A DNA stretch of 64,000 nucleotides from Bemisia tabaci (Eukaryota; Arthropoda; Insecta; Hemiptera; Aleyrodidae): assembly GCF_918797505.1 (NCBI RefSeq), contig NC_092800.1, forward strand, positions 30,432,263 through 30,496,262. Reading direction: 5' to 3'. The notes under the pieces were generated by a model. That model was not told the DNA's origin and ran no database searches. It was given only the letters and a program-made list of their open reading frames with translations. Positions 1-11,482 of the stretch are shown piece by piece (the stretch's first letter is position 1; every line of letters begins with the position of its first letter). Both the position numbers and the translations under genes were made by a program.

Positions 1-197
1 GCTAACTTCAGTAACGTGTCACAATGTGGAGCCTGATTTGCTGTCTGAAGGAACTTTTTTACTTTGAAACTAATGAAAGCTTTCTTTTTTAACCTGTTAA
101 AGCTTCTTCAAATGATATCAAAGCAGAATAAATTCTACTGCACTTAGAATCATATGAGGGAGGGGAGGGTGTTATGACATAAATGATTAGAAATTAC

Positions 198-3100
198 CTG
201 ATAACCAAAGGCCTGCGGAGAATTGTCAATTATTATTGTTTTTGAAAGATCTCGGTTCAAAATTGAAAGGTCTTTCACATAAGCACCATGAACAAATACG
301 CAATGTTCTCGAAACAGCCGGTATCTAAAAATTGAAAAAGAAAAAACATTTCAATAAGCAGATGAAAGGAGAGGTTGATTGTATGGTTCTTGTATTCAGA
401 CCAGAAGGTTTGAATAAAAACGTCATAAGGACTAAACAAGATGTGTCAAACGTTAAAATTTAAAATAAATTGCTAAAGAGACTCACTTGCACATGTAAAT
501 TAAAAATGGAGCAAACTGGTTTCAGGCCTTACTCTAATATCCAGCGATCCATGGGTCGCTGTCATCGCTGAAGGTGAAAGCAAGACTTAAAACCGGTCCA
601 ACCTTTTTTTGATTTATTTTGTGCACATGAGTTTCCTTCATAATTTTAACTTTTTAACTATAGATTAAACAGTGATTGAATAAGGCATCATTAACTGATA
701 TCACCACTAAAGATAAAATCAAGAACTAGTGCAGTCACATTTCTTCCCCAGATGATTGCAACGGTTTTGTTTTATCACTTGCCAATTTTTTTTTTTTTTT
801 TTTTTTCAACGGCTCATTTTCTTTTAGCAATTGGAAACGAAGTAGGTATTGACAATATTTTGTGGGTATGTTTCTCTAAGTGGGCTCTAAAAATGACATC
901 TCATGATTGCATCCTGTAGGTATATACAAGTATAATAAGGAAAAATAACTTCAGAATTGCAAATTATAAATACAACAATTATTATGTCCAAATGCCTTTT
1001 TAAAAGTGCAAAATAATGAAGAAATATATAATGAGAGAGAGACAGCAGATACCTACACATACATGCACAGAGGTCTTCAATACTTTGGTTTCATCATCAT
1101 CGAGACAACTGAGATAAAGTGTCAAAAGCACAAAAAACACACCCGATTGTTCTTTCAAACGCAAACTTATTTGAAATTAGATCAAATTTGTGGACATAGC
1201 AAAGCTAATATCAAATAGGTAAATTAGGCAGATGATAAAATCATTAAACTGCATACCTAAAAAAGAAAGCAAATGATTACTGTAAGCCAAGCAGAAAAGA
1301 GAAAAAAAATTACAGTTTGTTGGAGTTTTTTTGCCAACGTGCGTTAAAAATTCATTCCGATTTTTAATGCACATTGGCAATAAACTCCAACATACTGTCT
1401 AACGACCCGTGCATCCACAGCAATCAGTTTGGGGGAAAAAATTACAAGCATGGCAAAGGAAATGAAAAATACAACAGACCACTGAAGCGGGTAAAAATTA
1501 AGCACAATTTAGCTCTTAATTGATATCTCATCAAAATGTCACAAAGAACACGTTGAACTTAAAAAAAACATTCAACTCAACTTATTGAAACGAAATAAAT
1601 GACACACCGGTTATTCCTGTCGCTTGGCACCCTGAATAACCCATCTCAGCTACGTGTTCCTCCTTTTGTCTAAAAATCTTCCTTCTTTTTCCTCTATACT
1701 TTTTTCTCTTCCATTTTCATCATATGCTAAAATGGCATGCAGGCGTCAACTAAAACTTCCCTACTTTTGCTTCATCCTACATTACTGTGCAGCACCGAAG
1801 GCGGAGTAGATATACCAGAAAGAAAAATATTCAAGCATTAAAAATGCATTATAAATAAGCAAAGCAAAGCAAACACTCATTCCTATTGGGCCTCAGCTAG
1901 GCTACTGGTGAAAACACTTAGTACGCTACTTTATATACAAAATTTAAAGGTGTTAGCTACTACACTACGTTTAAGGCTGAAAGAAGATTTCTGAAAAGAG
2001 GAAAAAAGATTGGTCACAGGAAAAATCCATCAACTTTCTAGTGTAAAATGAAGTGATTTTGCCATTCCTTTAAAAGGATAACTATGGTTAAAGTGGCAGC
2101 TATAGGATCTTTTCAAAATTTTGGGCCCCATAATCAACTTAGGTCAACCACAGTTTGTTTGACATGGAGGCATTATTTTGACGTTTATCCGCAATAGTGA
2201 TATTTATCCCAAGAGGTTTTTGAGATGATGACTGAAATTTTTTTACTTAAATAGGAGCAGTATTTAGGACGAAATCAGTGTTAAAAGTTAAGTGTAAAAA
2301 GTGTCTTCTCGGGCAGAGAGAATAGGGATAAAAGGTCTTTCCGATCAAAACACAAGCATACAAATCCAGTAAGCGCAACTGTGGTAATTCAATTTAAGAT
2401 GAGTAAGTATTCAGTAGGCTATTTTTTTAAAAACGATTGACTGTAGTTGGTCGGTCTACTGGAACAGTTCCTTGGTGTACATTAAACCACGATTCTAATT
2501 TTGGAGCCTGAATCCTGCTTTAATCCACCCTAAAAGAGTTTTGGGTACTTGCGGAAGTTAGAAGCTTTGTCCCCTCAGTCAGTCAAAAAAAGCTGACCCT
2601 TTAACTAGAAAAATAGACTTTTGACTTGCTGGGAAATGTTATAAAGTGCCAAAAATAAATTACAGCAAATCAGAATTGCTGGAAATTGAAAGAGAGATGC
2701 GTATAACTGAAAAAAAAACTAACTTGATTAATTGTCGGGAAGGATCAATCCTGTTGAGCAGTTTGTTGGCATATTCAGGTTTGGAGGCGGTGAAAATTAT
2801 AACTTCGAACAGCTCCGAAACACGCTCAAGGAACTCTTTGTAATACGGTCGCGTGCGTACAAAAACTGTGTGACTGGTGTTCTGAATTTCTACTCCAAAT
2901 GAAAAGGCGGCATCAGGCATGTAGTCAATACTGCAATGCACCAATGTTTCATCCTGAAATGGTAATAAGTACACGTTTGAATAAATACTTCGTATACACA
3001 CAAGAAAAATTGTGTTAATAAACACCTGCTATTTTTGAAGTAAGTAACTTTCATAGATCACAAGACATGATCTTAAATCGACGACTATGTAAGGGTTTTC

Positions 3101-3607
3101 CACTCCCATTAGTACAATTGTGCTCCGCATTCGATGCAGAAATCAATAGCTGAATCGAATGCGAGTTTTTTTTCCAAAAAATATTCTGCTTTCATTTCTC
3201 TGAATTTTGCTGATTTTTGGGTTTAGAATGATTCTATAGGCTTATGCGTAGGGGCTATCGTCCTTTTTTTCGCTAAAAATTCAAAATCTGACTAGATTCT
3301 TCAACTAATCAATGCGATATATCGCATGCCAGTTCGACCACGTCACTTTAGCTTGCCAAATCACCTAAAGTTAGAAGAGTAAGATATCAGTCACTTGGCG
3401 ATGCAAACTTACCAAATCTAGAACCAAAGTAAATTCAGGACTGCTCCGTGTTTTCAGAGGAAGGGCAGGGCAGCGTACTCGCATTTCCAGGGTGAGGGGT
3501 GGAAGCAGTTTGATGAAGAGATAGGGATCAAACTCCCACTCCTCTTCATCTTCAATTTCCGCCTCTTCCGTCTCCTGACCACAGGCAACAACCATGTTTT
3601 CGGCAGA
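198..3607 (-). CDS. CTDSPL2: CTD small phosphatase-like protein 2 (CTDSPL2-type), partial, three exons
   Basis: HAD-family Ser/Thr phosphatase of the FCP/SCP (NIF) group, which in its family dephosphorylates phosphoserines such as those of the RNA polymerase II CTD. Three minus-strand exons join in phase: 3607-3413 (65 codons, acceptor ATTCAG, donor GTAAGT), 2953-2724 (76 codons plus 2 bases, donor GTTAGT) and 324-198 (completing 43 codons, donor GTAATT). The first carries an acidic stretch, then [10 protein letters not shown] and [13 protein letters not shown], typical of the region before the catalytic domain. The catalytic DxDxT motif (DLDET) is split by the first intron: the nucleophile Asp ends exon 1 and the second Asp opens exon 2. 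Exon 2 has VFVRTRP and the FTASK lysine motif; exon 3 has YRLFREHC and the IIIDNSP acidic loop. The C-terminal exon lies beyond the left edge. N-terminal exons should lie above 3607, but I could not find them. The family assignment is strong; orthology is by remembered similarity to vertebrate CTDSPL2. Confidence 0.9.
325..2723 (-). other. Intron of the CTDSPL2-type gene
   Basis: The 2.4 kb intron runs from donor GTTAGT at 2723 to acceptor TTTTAG ending at 325. It contains a poly-T run near 787-806 and a short foldback at 1312-1398, described separately. I see no coding exon in it; the short open frames have no recognisable similarity. Confidence 0.8.
1312..1398. repeat. Foldback repeat, ACAGTATGTTGGA family
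   Basis: A short palindrome whose arms read ACAGTTTGTTGGAG at the left and its complement ending CCAACATACTGT at the right. The inner arms share GCCAACGTGCGTTAAAAAT. A second member at 28581-29261 shares the arms and also the downstream flank (ACGACCCGTGC), so the true element probably extends some 40 bases to the right. It lies in an intron of the CTDSPL2-type gene. Confidence 0.75.
3095..3350. repeat. Decayed half copy of the 28787-29227 foldback MITE
   Basis: The sequence around 3137-3168 (GCATTCGATGC followed by GAATCGAATGCG) matches the centre of the 28787-29227 element. The stretch TGCGATATATCGCATGCC at 3313-3330 matches its right arm. The left arm is missing. It sits in the 459-bp intron between two CTDSPL2 exons and shows no coding potential. 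Confidence 0.6.
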
Positions 3608-6600
3608 CTGAATATCCGTGAGGGACAAAATGGTTATGGTTTACGTAACTGGACAGTGAAAGATATGCAGCTGAAAAAGAGAGAAAAGAAAGTTAAAATT
3701 AGTAGCTTCCTTGATGACATAGACTTCAACAGGATGTTTTCATTGAAAACTTAAAACCAGTTACACTCATCAAGTAGAGAGAAATGATTCATAAATACAC
3801 TGATAATTAAGTGAAAATGTATTTTTCTAAAATTTACGCAGTGAAAAGTCATAGGTTAAAGTTAAAGATGATGATGGATAAGTAATACCATTTAGGGATG
3901 CAAGTTCCTGCCTATTTTTGAGGCCCCTCATCCCCAAAATGTTGAAAACACTGACTTGCAAGTCTCTAATGCTTGCTCCTTAGGTACTTATAAATTCAGA
4001 ATTGCTGCTTGTATACAAAAAAAAAAAAATTACACACTAATTTACCCATCTTACACACTCCTAGCCTTACATCATTCGTCATGCGGTCAGAAAGTTCCTG
4101 CACCCTTCAGGTTTGCATAAATTCGGTAAAAACAAAATAATAGAAATAAATGGTGAAAGTAAAAGTTTGAATCACTGTTATCAACACTGTGTCTTTCTAA
4201 GCTTGGTAGAGCCACAGTTTAGTGTTATTCTCATTGTAATCTAGAGATATAACGAGGTGTTGCTTCGGGCAAAACAGGAAGAATCATGATAAAGACAACC
4301 GAACGAGCGCCCTTTTACAAAAACCCCGAACCTGGATTCAATTTTATGTGAATTCACTTTCAGGGTTTAAGTAGATATGAATGACAATGCCAGACGGATA
4401 AACATGGATGAATAAAATTGTTTAATGTCCAGCAAAACTAAGAGAAAGAAGAAGTTCTTCAGATGCACGTTCGCATTCTGGGATACCTACTGGTAGCATG
4501 ACAAAATATGACTTGAAAATATGACTGACAGGGAAAGATTCTTTAGCAAAACCTGAAAGTGATCAAAAGTAAGGAAATTAGGCTGCTAAGCGAACTGGAA
4601 CCGGAGCTGGTTCGGAGGCAAGTTCAGTTGTGCAATTTGATAAGTTTCATTTGCTCCGAAATCGGTCGTCTGTCACGGCACACAGATAGCATTGCTAAAG
4701 ATAGGAAGTAAGTGGGAATAACAGCTTCAATCTCCTCTCATGTGCTTACAAACAAAGTCTGGACAGAGAAGAGAGTGGCTATGATACGCTCAATTATAAT
4801 GACACTCACGCGAAGTAACATTAATGGAAAATAATTCGAAGTCTGAGAATGATGATAAGAATAATGTGATGGATTGATGCAGATATGCATTGGAATGGTG
4901 CCACAGGATTGAGCAACCATAGTTTTAAATGAAAACTTTCGAGGAGATAAAACTGTTTCTAACTACACTCTGAAGCGATCCGAATGACTTCAGAGAGTAA
5001 AATTTGATCTAACTGACAAGAAAATTCATAAAACGGCCGATTGAAATTTGAAAAGACAGGTATTATTTTGAAATTGTAACCAAAATATTGGAGGGAAAAC
5101 GGTCACTGTTATCGATTCAAATTCCACCGAGGTTTCGGCGCGAAAGCTAAAGAATTTGGTCAGGCGAGGAAATTTAACATTCGGAGGGCGTCAAAAACTC
5201 GATTTTAGGTAGTGGAAAGAATAATTAAAGAGAAATTACTTAGAATCGGGTTCAAAATCACACGAAACTACGTTCTTGTCAAATTCCTGAAAAGCACAGG
5301 CTGACTGTTCTGAATCATAGTTCCAGCACTAATTAAGTCACGGGTAAAACAGAATGACACTAGCAGAGAAAAACTTATTCTTGTAATTAAGAAAATACTA
5401 CAGTCGAACTTTAAAATCTGATTGAAACATTAGAGAAAAAGTATTAAAAATTTCGTCGAGAGCAAACGGCGAAATTGACAACAGACACAGACGAATCACA
5501 ACAGAAGCCACAAGTTTGCCTCCAGACAAGTGAAAACTTTCTTTGCACACGATCAGGCAGCAAAAATTCCAGGAAATTTACAACGATCGTAAAATTATGC
5601 GAATAATAGAACATGCAACTTCCTTCCTTATACTGATTCCTGAAATACTAGGAAATTTACATTTTCAAGAAAATTTCTCACTCGATTAAATTATTGACTA
5701 TTACTCTTCCGCAGTAACTTTTTGTTGCGGTTGGTACTTCATGGTAATAAAATCGATGAGCATAAATTTCCATGACTGACTGGTTGCCTACGCTTCGCGG
5801 AGTTGTCTAGTGCTTGGTATTGTCTGCCAGCCACAGAAATCAAAATTAGGACATTACTTAATTTTAACTAAAAAATTCCTCTCAGAGGCTAAATCTTTCC
5901 TAGTAAAGGAGCTTAGGCACTACTCAAAATGTAAACTGAGAAACGGAGTATGTGCTCAAGAATTCTGATAACTTTTATTGAGCCACAGTTTAAGATACCT
6001 TCCTAAAGTTTTTTAGTGCTGTTGTAATAAATCAGTACGTAGGTAAAAGGCTGTTTTAACACAAAATATGATTAATGTGTTAATTTAATAACGGCAGAAA
6101 GGTTCTCATTTATGATAACATTCCCTGGGAACTTTGATTTCTGAATAAAAGCACATAAGTTGTAAAAAAAAGAGGGAACCATAAAAAAAGAATTTAAGGA
6201 AGGAAATCAGTTTATTTTCCTTTTTTCATCATTAAGTAGATAATTCACTTGCATTCACATCAAAATCTACCTGAACCACCCTCTAAACTCAGTCCTAACA
6301 TCCGATTCACCCCATAGAGATTTTTCTTAAATTACACTATGTAGAAAATGATAGATTTTCATTTGTTGATATGAATTGTGTCCAATCACAATAACTTTTT
6401 TGTCTCTGTGCTGAATGACTTTAAGTTTCTCCATGATACATCCCTAACATAAAAAAGGTCTTCCAATAGGTACACAAAAAGGATTTTAAATTATGATCAC
6501 TAACAACTGAAAACAAGCTGCCATGTTTGCTGGTTTATACATCCAAAAATTTCACGTGTTCACATTTGCACAGTTGCATTTCATTAAAGTGATTTTTCCC

Positions 6601-9600
6601 CCATGGGTATCACCACCAAAATACAAAAATATATAGGATAATAAAGTTATTTTGGTACATATAAATACAACTTTTTCTCCTGTAATTAAATATTATTTTT
6701 TTTTTTTTAAAAAAAGAAAAAAAAGGGTGGGTTAAAATTGAAATTATGATCATTTATATAACCTACTTCCTACTATTTCCTATATTAAAGAGAAAAATAG
6801 TTAAGTATGTCCAAATCTTCACCAGAAAACTCATGCATATACCTGAAGTTTCAAAGTAAAGGAAATAAATGAAGTGAACAAAATATATATATAAAAAAAA
6901 AACATAACAGTTTATTATTATCAATTTAAATATTATGAAACAGAGTTATTCCTGTTTCCATTTTTAGAAGTTAACATGAAGTAAGTACACAATCAGAAAC
7001 CATCACAAGTACTACCAACCTACTTCATGATACAATTTTTGTTAAGTTTTTCCACAAGTCTCGATAAATCCTAAAAAAAGGTCTTCATGAATAATCCTAT
7101 TCCCAAAACCATTTTTTTCAATGACTAAATCTGAACAATTCTTACAAATACACACTCTAACGTCTTATGCGAAACCGTCCGTTGTCAAATACAGAGTTTC
7201 ATGATTGCAGTGGTTACTTTTGCCCCACGACACTCGTGAATAAGATCGATTCCCTTTGTAAACGTTTAATTATACTTCAGGGACTATTTATACGATTGTT
7301 CTAAATTCTTAACATCTTAAACCATCCCGTATCTTTAAACTACAAAGAAAATATCCACTCAAATTCTGAAACATTGTATTGGACATCGGGCGTTTTCGCA
7401 AGCGGCAAATCAATTTCTTGTAAACAGCATCTTCGAAATTGCAGAAGTTGCATACTGGAAATCTACTTTCGTAAATCTGTCTAGATTTAATTTCTCACTT
7501 CTAGGACAGTAACAGTATGAGTTCGATTTGATGACTAGGACACACCAAGTTTCAGTAAAATTTGTAGAGAGCAACTCAAAAGTTAAAAAGTAAAGTTTCT
7601 TTCAGACTTCTCAGCATATCAATGGCTAAATGCAAAAAATGCATATCTGAATTGCAGCAATTAAAAATGTCTGGGTATGTTTTACTTTCCTCAAGGAAAC
7701 CTAATTAACATCTTCTCTTGTAATTCTGTGTGATTTTCATAGAGAGAGTGAAAAAAATTTACGGAAAATTTCAATGAAACTGTTGATTGGTTAACTTTTG
7801 AAAAAATACAGCAGAGACTCACAACGTCCCAATCTTAGGTATGCGCTTTCCGACTTTAGCCTCTCATGTACATACTTTTACAATAACAATAGTAATTGAG
7901 TTGGTGAGTGGAGTCTTAGCAGTTGGCAGTAGCAACTTTTACCATGTGAAACTGGTTAGGGAGTTAAACATTTGTCAGCTCATGAGTGAGGAGTTTCTTG
8001 GTTATTTTTGGCCAATTTCTTACGGTGTTCCTATCAACAAAATGCCTGCTAGAGGCATTCTAGAGAAGAAACTATTAAAAACTCGGCATCAATTTAATTT
8101 TAGTGCAGGGAATTTACAAGCACTGAAATTAGCACTGTGTGCTCACTAATCAAGGGCGAAACTTCAGGAACAAATCTATACAGTTCACTGTGTTCGAAAA
8201 GCTCCACTTCAATTTTACTTCATCCATGGAAAACAAACCAATACTTGCTTGACAATATCAAAAAAATTTCTTCGCTCAGATCGAAGAGGCATTAGGTAAA
8301 TTTTCAAGGGATAAGGTTGAGTAAGTTCTTCATTTAAAAATTAAAGTAAGACAGGAAGTCTGCAATGTCCGAAACTAAGATACGCGTTCCTGCAGTTTCA
8401 TCGTCTCCTAAGATTTTATTTTTGCAACAGAATTTTCTGAGTTTTTTTTTAATACTTGAGGATAGTACATGTGGTACATTTCAGTAGAAAGAACAACTTA
8501 ATCTGCCTCAGAGTACAGTCAAGTAACAACTTAATTCAAAGGAAAGCTGCTGCAAAATATAAAGTGTTCATACATACATTTTGCTTCATTGCCCCCTTTA
8601 CCGCTCTTCGACACCTAACAACCATTGTCCCTTATTGAACCTTAGGCAGTGAGTACCTTAACATTTCTGCCTCAATTTTGTCCTTTTACCTTCCAATTGG
8701 GCGCTTTCTGCGCTTTCAATGAAGAAAAAGAAGAAAAAAAGAACTAATTTTCGAACAGAAATTTCCAGGCAGGTGGAAAATGAGGTTGTAAATACAACAA
8801 AACATCCCGGTTTCATCGCTCATTTTTTCAAAATTGATCTTTTATACTATGTAGCAGCTTTTCCTGGATTAAGTTATTATTGTACATGGCGGTTACATTG
8901 TCAGGCATTTTTTATGGCAGTCCAAAAATGCGGAATTCCTGAAAATTACAAGTAATAAGGCTCCGTTACAAAAATTCCTGTGATTTGAGAAGAGGGGACC
9001 CACAATTGGGCCCACACATCAGACAGAAGCCACAATAAAAAATCATTTCCTTTCTTGAAGAACGAGGTCTCCCTACGGCAAAAAATTATTACAGTTCATA
9101 TTTACATTTTGTATCATACGGTCAAGACTACACTTTACTGGTTGAATTAAATTGTTCAGAGACTTGATTATCAGACATTCTATACTCCCTTCGAAAGGGT
9201 TACTTCTTCATTGGTGGTTGAAATGTTCGTTGTCTCGAGTAATACGGTAGAGAAAGTTAAAGTGGTAACATCTGGACACAAAACAACTTCACTCCTGGAA
9301 AACAAGAAGGGACGCTGGTAAAAAACAATACATAGAGAAGAAAGAGGACTTTAAACTAGTTTTTTCAACACCTTCCCTTCACTGCTTGAGAGGCAGACTG
9401 TGAACATTTTTAGAAACACAGAGTTTCATTCATTTGAAAATTATAAAAAAGTAAAATGTACAAGAAAATGGGGTTTCAAAACTTGCTGCCTACATTAGTC
9501 TTCTCAAAGTTTAGGAAATTGGTGAGTTACTTGACAGGCAATCAAAAATATGCATGGGTCGAGCTTGAATAGTATTTCAAGAGATAGAGGTATCAGGGAT

Positions 9601-10040
9601 AAAATTATTAGATAAGAATTCACACACAGCATGGACACAATTCATGGATGAATGAGCTAGCATTTAATACCCCAGTACAATAACAAATTCAAAAAGATTA
9701 GCTGATACAGAAAAAAACGAATGTCATGATATAACACTGACCCTGCGCACCAGTAGAGGCTATCTGGCTCTCCGCAAGTTTTGATGCATCTTTAAAGTTC
9801 ACCATTAGGCCAAAGCTAAAATAGTAAGTGATTTGGTCGGGTTGAAAATTCAACCCAAGACTCTTTGTAGTTACCTATAAATGTAAATCCTACTTTGAGA
9901 ATCCTCATCTCCTTGCAAGGAATTTGCCTTCAGTGCTTGTTTTCCAGAAAGGACCTGGCATGAAAAACTAAAGAATTTGGCTGCAACTAAATTTCTTTAT
10001 AATGTATTTGATACGATTTTCTTTACAGTCTTCTGAGCAC
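3608..10040. other. No gene recognised; probable 5' part or upstream region of the CTDSPL2-type gene
   Basis: About 6.4 kb of AT-rich sequence. Early exons of the minus-strand CTDSPL2 gene are expected here, because the first exon found begins in phase after an acceptor, but I could not identify them. Short stretches near 7810-7870 and 8350-8430 resemble a dispersed repeat (variants of TCTGCAACGTC followed by AGATACG) seen again near 28560, 47650 and 48250. Open frames up to 102 codons occur, but none looks like a known protein. Confidence 0.5.
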
Positions 10041-10044
10041 AGAG

Positions 10045-10335
10045 AGATTTTGAAATCTACCTTTCTATGTGCCAATGCCGAGAAAAGCGAGTCTGAAAAG
10101 TTCTTTTTTCGGCATTCTTAGATGCATTTTCCTGTAGAAATGTGAAATTGTCACTATGTGCAAGTGGACAGGGGCAGTGACAATGAGCCACCTGCTGTTT
10201 TCATCTGGAAAAATGTGATTCTTTTCATCTATCTTATCTTCCCAGTCAGCAAGAGAGAAAAAAAAGAGAAAAAAAAGGATAAAAATTTCACTTTCCAGCG
10301 CTGCTTTTCTCAAAATTAGCGCACAGAAAATCAGC
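10045..10335. repeat. Diverged non-autonomous element, copy 1
   Basis: Shares a scattered but colinear match with 15105-15400. Both start near TTTGAAATC, then TTTCTATGTG, GAGAAAAGC, CTATGTGCAAGTG or CTATGCAAGTGTGG, and a CTATCTTA block, and both end with a complementary GCTTTTCTC-like segment. The element therefore has weak inverted ends. The 90-codon minus-strand open frame here is not coding. Confidence 0.6.
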
Positions 10336-10515
10336 ATTTAAAATCTCCTCAATCTCAGAGGATCATGAAGAACATCGTATCAAACCGAAATATGTAGTAT
10401 CAATAACGAAATTTTGTCGGCGCCAAATTTCCAAATTTTATTAGTTTTCCGTGCAAGGTCTTGACAGATCACTTGTCCTTTTAAAACTACTAAGCACTTT
10501 GAAAAACGGCTTTAT

Positions 10516-11063
10516 AGTGGGTCGGTTGCGCTGGTCACAGAATCGTGTTTAGATGCATTATTCTTGCCAATTAGCTAAAAATAATAGAATATTAACAAGG
10601 ATATTGCACTTTAATAAGTCGGGTTTTTGGCATCATTTACCGCGGTAGTGACACCCTTGGTTTCTTCCTCTTTGGTTCAATCAGTGATGCAGGGGGCGAA
10701 ACCCGAAACTTCAACAGCATTGAGCATAAGCGAAATGTGGTGAACTGACTGACTGGCTAACCTATTCGTTTGTTATGTCCTGATAAGAGGATCCTTGAAG
10801 TGCGAATCCGTCTGTTTCTCGAGATTATTTGTGTTTAGTGTCGTTGAAGTTTCCCATTGCATCCTCTGCGTCACTGATCGAACAAAAGAGGAAGAAACCT
10901 AGGGTGTTACTACCGCGGTGGATGACTCAACTTTGCAAAGCGTAATATCTTTGTTAAAATTGAACGAAAGAGTTGCTGTTTGAACAGATCTCATTATTTC
11001 TAGTTAATCTACAAGAATTAAGCATCAAAATACAATTCTGTGACCAGCGCAACTGACCCATTA
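10516..11063. repeat. Long foldback element between CTDSPL2 and METAP1D
   Basis: The left arm begins GGGTCGGTTGCGCTGG and the right arm ends CCAGCGCAACTGACCC. The arms match with mismatches over roughly 200 bases, including CTGGTCACAGAAT and CTACCGCGGT near the inner end. The roughly 130-base centre is unpaired. Such foldbacks are usually non-autonomous DNA transposons. No internal transposase is seen, and I could not settle the target duplication. Confidence 0.8.
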
Positions 11064-11134
11064 AGCCTCTTAAAAATCTCAAAGAAGTTTTGCAAAATAA
11101 AACTGTACCTATGAAATCTGAGTATTTGTATTTT

Positions 11135-11140
11135 TTTATT
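11135..11140 (-). terminator. Candidate polyadenylation signal of METAP1D
   Basis: TTTATT on the plus strand reads AATAAA on the minus strand, about 345 bases after the METAP1D stop codon and before the 10516-11063 foldback. No transcript data support it. The surroundings are AT-rich, so chance occurrence is possible. Confidence 0.35.
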
Positions 11141-11482
11141 TGTTAGCACTAGTGATGGTTGAAAGTTTAGCAGTGGACGTTTTGAGTTCCTAGGACTCCT
11201 GGAACATTGGTTTAAACCCACTCGGGGCATTGTCTATGTGACAGAGAGAGATGACACATGCATTAAAATTATTTAAATTTTGCGGCTGATGAATTATATC
11301 ATGGGTAGCACACAAGTTTCAAGAATATGTGGAAGCGTGGATTTCAGGGGAAAATGGTAGCTGCTATCACTGTAGTCACACAGCACAAAGGGGCAAGATA
11401 TCACTGATATCAGTAACGAAAAAAATTGATGTACATATACTGTACCTACTTGCCTTTAGCCATGAGCTTGATAATCAAAGCC

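Noticed and set aside
10065..10337. 90-codon minus-strand frame between CTDSPL2 and METAP1D
   Set aside because: It lies within a repeat whose second copy at 15105-15400 does not keep the frame.
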